DNA of 64,000 nt from Pseudomonas khorasanensis (GTDB taxonomy: Bacteria; Pseudomonadota; Gammaproteobacteria; Pseudomonadales; Pseudomonadaceae), in contig NZ_JABWQP020000020.1 in assembly GCF_014268505.2 (NCBI RefSeq), positions 1-64,000 of the forward strand, in the 5' to 3' direction. This document shows positions 1-7,428 of this stretch, piece by piece. The notes below the pieces were generated by a model. That model saw only the letters and a program-made list of their open reading frames with translations. It made no database searches and had not been told where the DNA came from. Numbering within the stretch: position 1 is the stretch's first letter; each line of letters begins with the position of its first letter. A program made the translations under genes and the position numbers.

Positions 1-1235
1 GCCTGGCCGCTCACGCTGGTATCCCTGAAGTACCGGCCTTCTCCGCCGAGGCCAACGCCGTTCTCAATGAACTGGCTGAAAACTTCTCGCTGGAGCACGC
101 CGAGCGCGTAAAAGAGATCGAGCGCACCACCAACCACGACGTCAAGGCGATCGAATACCTGCTCAAGGAGCAGGCGGCCAAGCTGCCGGAGCTGGCCAAG
201 GTCAGCGAATTCATCCACTTTGCCTGCACCAGCGAAGACATCAACAACCTGTCCCACGCCCTGATGCTGCGCGAAGGCCGTGACGACGTGATGCTGCCGC
301 TGATGCGCCAGACTGCCAACGCCATTCGCGAGCTGGCCATCCGCTTCGCCGACGTGCCGATGCTGTCGCGCACCCACGGTCAGCCAGCCTCGCCGACCAC
401 TTTGGGCAAAGAACTGGCGAACGTGGTTTACCGTCTCGAGCGTCAGATCGCTCAGGTCGCCGCCGTACCACTGCTGGGCAAGATCAACGGCGCCGTCGGC
501 AACTACAACGCGCACCTGTCGGCTTACCCGCAGATCGACTGGGAAGCCAACGCCCGCGCCTTCATCGAAGACGAGCTGGGCCTGGGCTTCAACCCTTACA
601 CCACGCAGATCGAGCCGCACGACTACATTGCCGAGCTGTTCGATGCCATTGCGCGCTTCAACACCATCCTGATCGACTTCGACCGCGATATCTGGGGTTA
701 CATCTCCCTGGGTTACTTCAAGCAGCGCACCATCGCTGGCGAAATCGGTTCGTCGACCATGCCGCACAAGGTCAACCCGATCGACTTCGAAAACTCCGAA
801 GGCAACCTGGGCATCGCCAACGCATTGTTCCAGCACCTGGCAAGCAAACTGCCGATCTCCCGCTGGCAGCGCGACCTGACCGACTCCACCGTACTGCGCA
901 ACCTGGGTGTCGGCTTCGCCCACAGCGTGATCGCGTACGAAGCCAGCCTCAAAGGCATCAGCAAACTTGAGTTGAACGCGCAGAAAATTGCCGCTGACCT
1001 CGACGCCTGCTGGGAAGTCCTGGCTGAGCCGATCCAGACCGTGATGCGCCGCTACAACATCGAAAACCCGTACGAAAAGCTGAAAGAACTGACCCGTGGC
1101 AAGGGCATCAGCCCTGAAGCACTGCAGACTTTCATCGACGGCCTGGACATGCCAGCTGAAGCGAAAGCCGAGCTCAAGCAACTGACCCCGGCCAACTACA
1201 TCGGCAACGCTGTGGCGCAAGCCAAACGCATCTGA
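1..1235 (+). CDS. purB: Adenylosuccinate lyase, 5'-truncated by the window edge
   Basis: Catalyses two fumarate-releasing steps of purine synthesis: SAICAR to AICAR and adenylosuccinate to AMP. It is a cytosolic homotetramer. The reading frame is open from base 3, and about 410 codons are present. The family is about 456 residues, so roughly 45 N-terminal residues lie before the window. The fumarase/aspartase superfamily signature GSSTMPHKVNP is encoded near 748-780, and the THGQPA segment near 370-390. The ATG at 264 is internal and is not the start. A strong terminator follows the stop. The next gene, roxA, is the usual Pseudomonas neighbour. Confidence 0.97.
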   Translation, partial: LAAHAGIPEVPAFSAEANAVLNELAENFSLEHAERVKEIERTTNHDVKAIEYLLKEQAAKLPELAKVSEFIHFACTSEDINNLSHALMLREGRDDVMLPLMRQTANAIRELAIRFADVPMLSRTHGQPASPTTLGKELANVVYRLERQIAQVAAVPLLGKINGAVGNYNAHLSAYPQIDWEANARAFIEDELGLGFNPYTTQIEPHDYIAELFDAIARFNTILIDFDRDIWGYISLGYFKQRTIAGEIGSSTMPHKVNPIDFENSEGNLGIANALFQHLASKLPISRWQRDLTDSTVLRNLGVGFAHSVIAYEASLKGISKLELNAQKIAADLDACWEVLAEPIQTVMRRYNIENPYEKLKELTRGKGISPEALQTFIDGLDMPAEAKAELKQLTPANYIGNAVAQAKRI

Positions 1236-1258
1236 TCGACCGTTTGCCCCGTTTAAGA

Positions 1259-1282
1259 CGCCCGGCCGCGCCGGGCGTTTTT
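1259..1282 (+). terminator. Rho-independent terminator of purB
   Basis: An 8-bp perfect GC stem (CGCCCGGC / GCCGGGCG) with a 3-nt loop is followed by five T. It lies 24 bp after the purB stop. Confidence 0.9.
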
Positions 1283-1321
1283 ATTCCCGTCTGAAAAGTG
1301 CTTTTTTTCAATAGGTTACAT

Positions 1322-2491
1322 ATGAATTCCGATATTCCTCTTCAACTTCTGGGCGGCCTCACAGCACGGGAATTCCTGCGCGATTACTGGCAGAAAAAAC
1401 CGCTGCTGATCCGTCAGGCCATTCCTGACTTCGAAAGCCCGATCGACGCTGACGAACTGGCCGGCCTGGCCCTCGAAGAAGAAGTAGAATCGCGCCTGGT
1501 GATCGAGCACGGCGAGCGCCCGTGGGAACTGCGTCGCGGCCCGTTCGCCGAAGACGAGTTCAGCAAATTGCCGGAACGCGAGTGGACCCTGCTGGTGCAG
1601 GCCGTCGACCAGTTCGTGCCGGAAGTCAGCGAATTGCTGGAAAACTTCCGCTTCCTGCCGAGCTGGCGCGTCGACGACGTGATGATCAGCTTCGCCGCCC
1701 CGGGTGGCAGCGTCGGTCCGCATTTCGACAACTACGATGTGTTCCTGCTGCAGGGTCACGGCAAGCGCAACTGGAAAATCGGCCAGATGTGCGACTCCGA
1801 GAGTCCACTGCTGCAGCACGCGGATCTGCGCATCCTCGCTGAATTCCACGAGACCGAAGAGTGGGTACTGGAACCGGGCGACATGCTCTACCTGCCACCG
1901 CGTCTGGCGCATTGCGGCGTCGCGGTCGACAACTGCATGACCTACTCGGTCGGCTTCCGTGCGCCGAGCGCTGCCGAGGTGCTGACCCACTTCACCGACT
2001 TCCTCAGCCAGTTCCTGACCGATGAAGAGCGCTACACCGATGCCGACGCCAAGCCGGCGGCCGATCCGCATCAGATTCAACACGACGCGCTGGATCGCCT
2101 GAAAAGCCTGCTCGCCGAGCACATGAGCGACGAGCGCCTGCTGCTGACCTGGTTCGGCCAGTACATGACCGAGCCGCGCTACCCGGAACTGGTGGTCGGC
2201 CCGGAAGACGTCGAAGAAGAAGACTTCCTCGCCGCCCTGCAGGACGGCGCTGTGCTGATCCGCAATCCGAGCGCGCGCCTGGCGTGGTCGGAAGTCGATG
2301 ACGACCTGCTGTTGTTCGCCAGCGGCCAAAGCCGCTACCTGCCGGGCAAGCTGCGCGAGCTGCTGAAACTGATCTGCGCCGCCGACGCCCTGCACACCGA
2401 CAACCTCGGTGAGTGGCTGAACGACGAAGACGGTAGCGGCCTGCTGTGCGAACTGGTCAAGCAAGGCAGCCTGGGGTTTGCCGATGAATAA
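1322..2491 (+). CDS. roxA: JmjC/cupin-type 50S ribosomal protein L16 arginine hydroxylase
   Basis: A 2-oxoglutarate/Fe(II) oxygenase of the RoxA/YcfD family, which hydroxylates an arginine of ribosomal protein L16. From ATG 1322 it has 389 residues. The iron ligands expected of the family are visible as HFD (H134, D136) and a distal H197 (RLAHCG), inside a double-stranded beta-helix core (about 95-215). A winged-helix-like C-terminal region follows. A GTG at 1298 would add eight residues (MLFFNRLH), but the ATG after the weak purine stretch fits the family start better. The stop overlaps the next gene, implying translational coupling. Function is by family; the substrate is not proven here. 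Confidence 0.88.
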   Translation: MNSDIPLQLLGGLTAREFLRDYWQKKPLLIRQAIPDFESPIDADELAGLALEEEVESRLVIEHGERPWELRRGPFAEDEFSKLPEREWTLLVQAVDQFVPEVSELLENFRFLPSWRVDDVMISFAAPGGSVGPHFDNYDVFLLQGHGKRNWKIGQMCDSESPLLQHADLRILAEFHETEEWVLEPGDMLYLPPRLAHCGVAVDNCMTYSVGFRAPSAAEVLTHFTDFLSQFLTDEERYTDADAKPAADPHQIQHDALDRLKSLLAEHMSDERLLLTWFGQYMTEPRYPELVVGPEDVEEEDFLAALQDGAVLIRNPSARLAWSEVDDDLLLFASGQSRYLPGKLRELLKLICAADALHTDNLGEWLNDEDGSGLLCELVKQGSLGFADE

Positions 2492-2909
2492 GATTCGCGT
2501 CCGTGTCGCAGACTGGCAGAAGGATATCGCCGAGATCCGGCGCATTCGTGAAACGGTGTTCATTGCCGAACAATCGGTGCCACCCGAGCTTGAGTGGGAC
2601 GCGGATGACGCGACCGCTGTGCATTTTCTGGCGTTTGAAGGCGACTTTCCGATTGGTACAGCGCGCCTATTGCCCGACGGCCACATCGGCAGGGTCTCGG
2701 TACTGAAAGACTGGCGCGGGATGAAGGTCGGTGACGCGCTGATGCAAGCGGTGATCGCCGAAGCAGAAGCGCGCGGCCTGAAGCAACAGATGCTCAGCGC
2801 GCAGGTGCAAGCCACGGCGTTCTACGAGCGCCTGGGCTTCAGCCTGGTCAGCGAAGAATTCCTGGAAGCAGGGATTCCGCATGTTGACATGGTTCGGCAT
2901 TCGGCCTGA
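2484..2909 (+). CDS. GNAT-family N-acetyltransferase
   Basis: A 141-residue GCN5-related acetyltransferase. It starts MNKIRVRVADW and contains the acetyl-CoA loop region IGRVSVLKDWRGMKVGDALMQ (about 71-91; motif A, R-x-x-G-x-G/A variant GMKVGDA). The C-terminal QATAFYERLGF segment is typical of ElaA/YjcF-like GNATs. ATG 2484 lies inside the last codons of roxA (8-bp overlap), so the two are co-translated. A TTG two codons earlier (2478) is less likely. The substrate is unknown. ElaA-type proteins act on small molecules or proteins, and nothing here decides which. Confidence 0.85.
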   Translation: MNKIRVRVADWQKDIAEIRRIRETVFIAEQSVPPELEWDADDATAVHFLAFEGDFPIGTARLLPDGHIGRVSVLKDWRGMKVGDALMQAVIAEAEARGLKQQMLSAQVQATAFYERLGFSLVSEEFLEAGIPHVDMVRHSA

Positions 2910-2924
2910 CACCGAAGTGCGGCC

Positions 2925-3016
2925 TTCGCGAGCAGGCTCGCTCCCACAGTAGATCTGCAGTGAACACATATTTTGTGTCAGAAAGAGATCCAGTGTGGGA
3001 GCGAGCCTGCTCGCGA
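2925..3016. repeat. REPIN, GAGCAGGCTCGCTCCCACA family
   Basis: Two inverted REP copies (2925-2949 forward, 2994-3016 reverse) are separated by about 44 bp of unrelated sequence. The core is TCGCGAGCAGGCTCGCTCCC. This is the standard form of the mobile REP doublet in the P. fluorescens group. Confidence 0.93.
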
Positions 3017-3152
3017 AAAAGCCCTTGAGAACACCACTAACCGCCCCGCCATCCACCGATGCCGGGGCGTTTTGCTGTCTACGATTCAACTTGCCCCACC
3101 CCGGGCCGACAAACTGGCAATATCAAGCCTTTCGAAAGCGGAGATAACGGAC

Positions 3153-3914
3153 ATGTCCCTACGCACCCTGTTCACCACCCTGCTGCTTGCCGGCAGTTTT
3201 TCGGTGATGGCAGCCACAGAAGTCGTCCCCCTTAAATACCGCACCAGCGCTGACATGTTGCCAATGGCCCAGGATTTTATCGGCCAGGACGGTCAGGTCA
3301 GCGCTTACGGCAATCAACTGATCGTCAAGGCTGAGCCAGGCAAAATCCAGGAGTTGAAGGATCTGCTGACGCAACTCGATACCGCGCCCAAGCGCTTGCT
3401 GATCACCGTCGACACCAATGAAAACAACGGCCGTGGCGACGAAGGTTACTCGGTCAACGGCGCCCAGCCGAATCAGACCCGCATCATCAGCCGCAGCACC
3501 ACCAGCCGTAACGGCGGCGTACAACAAGTGCAGGCCAGTGAAGGCACACCGGCGTTGATTCAGGTCGGCCAGAGCGTGCCGATCACCAACACCCAGAGCG
3601 ATTCCTACGGCGGTTACAGCAGCGAAACCCAGTACCGCAACGTTACGCAGGGTTTTTACGTCACCGCCAGCGTCACTGGTGAAACCGTCCATCTGGCAAT
3701 CAGTACCAATCGTGACCGCATGAGCCAGGAACGTCCTGATGTAGTGAACGTGCAAAGTACCGACACAACCGTCACCGGGCGCCTCGGCGAGTGGATCACG
3801 CTGGCCGGCGTGAACAGCCAGACGCAGGCCGATAAACAGGGCCTGACCCGCAGCTACTCGACTCAAGGCCGCGATGACATGACCTTGCGGGTGAAAGTCG
3901 ACGCACTGGACTAA
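3153..3914 (+). CDS. Exported stand-alone secretin-domain protein
   Basis: 253 residues from ATG 3153, with a purine-rich GGAGA ribosome site about 8 bp upstream. A signal peptide (1-20, ending VMAAT) is followed by an N1/NolW-like KH fold: VVPLKYRTSADM then SAYGNQLIVKAEP and a helix ending LLTQLDTAPKR (about 24-82). The region from about 130 onward (PALIQVGQSVPI, FYVTASV, LGEWITLAGV) resembles a fragment of a secretin beta-domain. It is far shorter than GspD or PilQ (about 600-700 aa), and no secretion genes lie nearby. It is periplasmic or outer-membrane associated by inference; function unknown. A poorly characterised gene of this type is common next to aceA in pseudomonads. Confidence 0.75.
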   Translation: MSLRTLFTTLLLAGSFSVMAATEVVPLKYRTSADMLPMAQDFIGQDGQVSAYGNQLIVKAEPGKIQELKDLLTQLDTAPKRLLITVDTNENNGRGDEGYSVNGAQPNQTRIISRSTTSRNGGVQQVQASEGTPALIQVGQSVPITNTQSDSYGGYSSETQYRNVTQGFYVTASVTGETVHLAISTNRDRMSQERPDVVNVQSTDTTVTGRLGEWITLAGVNSQTQADKQGLTRSYSTQGRDDMTLRVKVDALD

Positions 3915-4388
3915 AGCACCGAAAATTGACTGATTAGTCGTATTAGACGAAAGATGTAGTGCTTGAAAAAAAGCACTACAAAACGTTTGACGAGCCAAAA
4001 AAGCGAAGGCATGATGGCCTCGCTCCCGCTAATCAGAGGCCCTGGCAAGGGCCTTCGAAGCGACGTTCGCACCTACCCCGCGAACCGTTTCGTGTCTGTA
4101 CCGCCCACAAGGTGTGTTTGACGAGGTTGCCGACTGGAACGAAGTTGTCCCGAGGGACGGAAGCGTATTTAGGTAACCCGGCTCCACACTGTAGACCGTA
4201 TAAAGGCCCACGACGCCCGCATGCGCCAACAGTCCGCCACTACCTGCTCACTTCCCCTCGAGCCCATCGTTCATCCCGTCGCCTACTCCGCCGAATCCGA
4301 CTTGACCACCTAAGCTTCTGGTCAGCGAGCGCAGGAATTTTCCACCGCAGAACAACTTTTCATAAAAGACGCGACGAGGTTTATCTCC
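3915..4388 (+). other. Gene-free leader region upstream of aceA
   Basis: 474 bp with no convincing gene. It contains a perfect 9-bp hairpin (3956-3979, GTAGTGCTT / AAGCACTAC, loop GAAAAA) and a perfect 7-bp hairpin (4037-4054, AGGCCCT / AGGGCCT). Neither is followed by a T-tract on the plus strand. It probably carries the aceA promoter and a long 5' UTR. I could not identify a convincing sigma-54 or sigma-70 promoter. Confidence 0.6.
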
Positions 4389-5714
4389 ATGGCACAGACA
4401 CGCGAACAGCAAATTGCAGCCCTTGAAAAAGACTGGGCTGAAAACCCGCGCTGGAAAGGCGTGACTCGCACCTACTCCGCTGCTGACGTGGTCCGTCTGC
4501 GTGGCTCGGTCCAGCCTGAGCACACCTTTGCGAAGATGGGCGCCGAGAAGCTGTGGAATCTGGTCACCCAGGGTGCCAAGCCGTCCTTCCGTCCAGATAA
4601 AGATTTCGTCAACTGCATGGGCGCCCTGACCGGCGGCCAGGCTGTTCAACAGGTCAAGGCCGGTATCCAGGCGATCTACCTGTCCGGCTGGCAAGTGGCT
4701 GCGGACAACAACTCCGCCGAATCGATGTACCCGGATCAGTCGCTGTACCCGGTCGACTCGGTACCGACCGTGGTCAAGCGCATCAACAACTCGTTCCGTC
4801 GTGCTGACCAGATCCAGTGGAAAGCCGGCAAGAACCCGGGCGACGAAGGTTACATCGACTACTTCGCGCCAATCGTGGCGGACGCTGAAGCCGGTTTCGG
4901 CGGCGTACTCAACGCTTACGAGCTGATGAAAAGCATGATCGAAGCAGGCGCCGCCGGCGTTCACTTCGAAGACCAGCTGGCTTCGGTAAAGAAATGCGGC
5001 CACATGGGCGGCAAGGTTCTGGTGCCGACTCAGGAAGCCGTACAGAAGCTGACCGCTGCGCGTCTGGCGGCAGACGTTGCCGGCACTCCTACGATCATTC
5101 TGGCCCGCACCGACGCCAACGCCGCTGACCTGCTGACCTCCGATTGCGACCCGTATGACCAGCCGTTCGTCACTGGCGAGCGTACTCAGGAAGGTTTCTA
5201 CAAGGTGCGCGCCGGCCTCGACCAAGCCATCGCCCGTGGCCTGGCGTACGCGCCGTATGCCGACCTGATCTGGTGCGAAACCGCCAAGCCGGATCTGGAC
5301 GAAGCCCGTCGTTTCGCTGAAGCGATCAAGAAGGAATACCCGGACCAGCTGCTGTCTTACAACTGCTCGCCTTCCTTCAACTGGAAGAAAAACCTGGACG
5401 ACGCGACTATCGCCAAGTTCCAGCGCGAACTGTCCGCCATGGGCTACAAGCACCAGTTCATCACCTTGGCCGGCATTCACAACATGTGGCACAGCATGTT
5501 CAACCTGGCGCACGACTACGCCCGCAACGACATGACTGCCTACGTGAAGCTGCAAGAGCAGGAATTCGCTGACGCCTCCAAGGGTTACACCTTCGTGGCG
5601 CACCAGCAGGAAGTGGGCACCGGCTACTTCGACGACATGACCACCGTGATTCAGGGTGGCTCGTCTTCGGTGACCGCGCTGACCGGTTCGACTGAAGAAG
5701 AGCAGTTCCACTGA
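4389..5714 (+). CDS. aceA: Isocitrate lyase
   Basis: Splits isocitrate into succinate and glyoxylate, the first step of the glyoxylate shunt needed for growth on acetate and fatty acids. 441 residues, the usual length for the short AceA type. The catalytic signature KKCGHMGG is at 201-208 (nucleophile C203). Metal-binding acidic residues are seen in IVADAEAGFGG (162-172). It is monocistronic, with a long leader upstream and a strong terminator at 5783. It competes with the two isocitrate dehydrogenases at 60-64 kb for the same substrate. Confidence 0.97.
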   Translation: MAQTREQQIAALEKDWAENPRWKGVTRTYSAADVVRLRGSVQPEHTFAKMGAEKLWNLVTQGAKPSFRPDKDFVNCMGALTGGQAVQQVKAGIQAIYLSGWQVAADNNSAESMYPDQSLYPVDSVPTVVKRINNSFRRADQIQWKAGKNPGDEGYIDYFAPIVADAEAGFGGVLNAYELMKSMIEAGAAGVHFEDQLASVKKCGHMGGKVLVPTQEAVQKLTAARLAADVAGTPTIILARTDANAADLLTSDCDPYDQPFVTGERTQEGFYKVRAGLDQAIARGLAYAPYADLIWCETAKPDLDEARRFAEAIKKEYPDQLLSYNCSPSFNWKKNLDDATIAKFQRELSAMGYKHQFITLAGIHNMWHSMFNLAHDYARNDMTAYVKLQEQEFADASKGYTFVAHQQEVGTGYFDDMTTVIQGGSSSVTALTGSTEEEQFH

Positions 5715-5782
5715 TAGTGCTTCGCTGAGCAAACGGCCTTTGCGGACCGTACAGAAAGCTAACCGCAGAGCCGCAAGACTGA

Positions 5783-5810
5783 CGCCCCGACTGGTTCGGG
5801 GCGTTTTTTT
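5783..5810 (+). terminator. Rho-independent terminator of aceA
   Basis: Stem CGCCCCGA / TCGGGGCG (8 bp, loop CTGGT) followed by seven T. Confidence 0.93.
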
Positions 5811-6260
5811 GCCTGCGATTCCCCAAACACCACAAGGGACAGCCTCAGCTCGCGAAGCAAAACATTGATCCAGATCGCCCACCACGCCAGAAAAATCGGC
5901 TAAAACGGACGCCGCCGCTACTTGCAGTAACGGGTATATAAGACAACTTCCCAACTACTGCACCGCTAAATAGTTACAAAACCACTCCAAACGATATTAA
6001 TTATCATTTAGCCTCAACTATGTTCCTGACATTTTCAACAAAACATAATTCAGTGAATCCCGCCTAATGCCCGCAGCGCAGGGGGTACAGGGCTTTGGAG
6101 AGGCGCTATGTCCTTATTCCAATAAATAATTTCGCTATAGGAATTTTACTTGCCGGGTGTTTAGCCATAAAATCAGCCCGATTGATTGCTGCGACATATC
6201 GTCACTGCCTATTTCTTTATCAAGCTCAGAGACCTTTGCTCTCTGTTAAGGATTACCAGC
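5811..6260 (+). promoter_or_regulatory. AT-rich upstream region and long leader of the nuo operon
   Basis: 450 bp without a supported gene between the aceA terminator and nuoA. The stretch 5975-6060 is clearly AT-rich compared with the surroundings and probably carries the nuo promoter. An imperfect Fur-box-like palindrome is seen at 5993-6011 (about 13 of 19 positions match the classical box), which I regard as weak. A reading frame from TTG 6095 overlaps nuoA in another frame and is not supported. Confidence 0.5.
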
Positions 6261-6674
6261 ATGCCCGAAGCGACAGGACTCATGGCCCACAACTGGGGCT
6301 TTGCCATTTTCCTTCTGGGTGTCGTCGGCCTGTGTGCCTTCATGCTTGGCGTCTCCAGCCTCCTTGGGTCAAAAGCCTGGGGTCGCAGCAAAAACGAACC
6401 GTTCGAGTCGGGCATGCTACCTACCGGTGGCGCCCGCTTGCGGCTCTCAGCCAAATTCTATCTGGTCGCGATGCTCTTCGTGATCTTCGATATCGAAGCC
6501 CTCTTTCTCTTTGCATGGTCTGTGTCCGTCCGCGAAAGCGGCTGGACCGGATTCGTCGAAGCTCTCGTTTTCATAGCAATTCTGTTGGCAGGTCTTGTCT
6601 ACCTGTTCCGAGTGGGCGCCCTTGACTGGGCTCCGGAAGCTCGTCGCAAGCGGCAGGCGAAGCTGAAACAATGA
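6261..6674 (+). CDS. nuoA: NADH-quinone oxidoreductase subunit A
   Basis: Membrane subunit of respiratory complex I (NDH-1), at the junction of the peripheral and membrane arms. 137 residues from ATG 6261. Three transmembrane helices (about 12-34, 65-87, 95-117) and the conserved GRSKNEPFESG loop that contacts the quinone site. Upstream in-frame codons exist (to 6186), but MPEATG matches the family start and length. First gene of the 13-gene operon. nuoB follows 10 bp later. Confidence 0.96.
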   Translation: MPEATGLMAHNWGFAIFLLGVVGLCAFMLGVSSLLGSKAWGRSKNEPFESGMLPTGGARLRLSAKFYLVAMLFVIFDIEALFLFAWSVSVRESGWTGFVEALVFIAILLAGLVYLFRVGALDWAPEARRKRQAKLKQ

Positions 6675-6684
6675 GGCTTTGGCA

Positions 6685-7359
6685 ATGCAATACAATCTCA
6701 CCAGGATCGACCCCGATGCTCCTAACGAGCAGTATCCGATTGGCCAGCGGGAAACCGTTTCCGATCCGTTAGAAGATCAAGTTCACAAAAACATTTACAT
6801 GGGCAAGCTGGAAGACGTGCTGAACGGTGCGGTCAACTGGGGACGTAAAAACTCCCTCTGGCCTTACAACTTCGGCCTGTCGTGCTGCTACGTGGAAATG
6901 ACCACCGCCTTCACGGCGCCCCACGACATCGCGCGCTTTGGCGCCGAAGTTATCCGGGCCTCGCCGCGTCAGGCCGACTTCATGGTTATCGCCGGTACCT
7001 GCTTCATCAAGATGGCGCCGATCATTCAGCGTCTCTACGAGCAAATGCTCGAACCGAAATGGGTTATCTCCATGGGTTCGTGCGCCAACTCCGGCGGCAT
7101 GTACGACATCTACTCCGTGGTTCAAGGCGTAGACAAGTTCCTGCCCGTGGACGTCTACGTACCTGGCTGCCCGCCCCGTCCGGAAGCATTTCTGCAAGGC
7201 TTGATGCTGTTGCAGGAATCGATTGGACAGGAGCGTCGTCCGCTTTCCTGGGTTGTGGGTGATCAAGGCGTGTATCGCGCCGACATGCCTTCGCAAAAGG
7301 AAGCGCGCCGCGAACAGCGAATCGCAGTCACCAACCTGCGCAGCCCTGACGAAGTCTGA
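6685..7359 (+). CDS. nuoB: NADH-quinone oxidoreductase subunit B
   Basis: Carries the N2 [4Fe-4S] cluster that passes electrons to ubiquinone. 224 residues from ATG 6685; a TTG two codons upstream is possible but unlikely. N2 ligands are visible as the tandem cysteines of LSCCYVEM (67-68), GSCANSGG and GCPPRPEA. The N-terminal tail MQYNLTRIDPDAP is typical of Pseudomonas NuoB. Confidence 0.97.
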   Translation: MQYNLTRIDPDAPNEQYPIGQRETVSDPLEDQVHKNIYMGKLEDVLNGAVNWGRKNSLWPYNFGLSCCYVEMTTAFTAPHDIARFGAEVIRASPRQADFMVIAGTCFIKMAPIIQRLYEQMLEPKWVISMGSCANSGGMYDIYSVVQGVDKFLPVDVYVPGCPPRPEAFLQGLMLLQESIGQERRPLSWVVGDQGVYRADMPSQKEARREQRIAVTNLRSPDEV

Positions 7360-7428
7360 TCCAGATCTGTTTTAAGTAACGAGAAGCTGGCTTCATTCTT
7401 TACGTTGACCGAAAGCGAAAAAATAACC

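Noticed and set aside
1316..2815. 499-codon open frame antisense to roxA and the GNAT gene
   Set aside because: Typical long shadow frame in GC-rich DNA; the sense strand encodes clear families and the antisense translation is Gln/Arg/Val-rich low complexity.
2925..3016. Possible CRISPR-like repeats
   Set aside because: Copies are inverted doublets scattered over kilobases, not regularly spaced direct repeats; they are REPINs.
4044..4059. Possible sigma-54 promoter before aceA (TGGCAAG...)
   Set aside because: The required GC doublet at -12 is absent (CG instead).
3959..4426. 155-codon frame in the aceA leader
   Set aside because: TTG start, Arg/His-rich translation, runs into aceA in another frame.
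6095..6625. 176-codon frame overlapping nuoA
   Set aside because: TTG start without a ribosome site; the second half is nuoA in another frame. The hydrophobic first 30 residues are chance in AT-rich leader.
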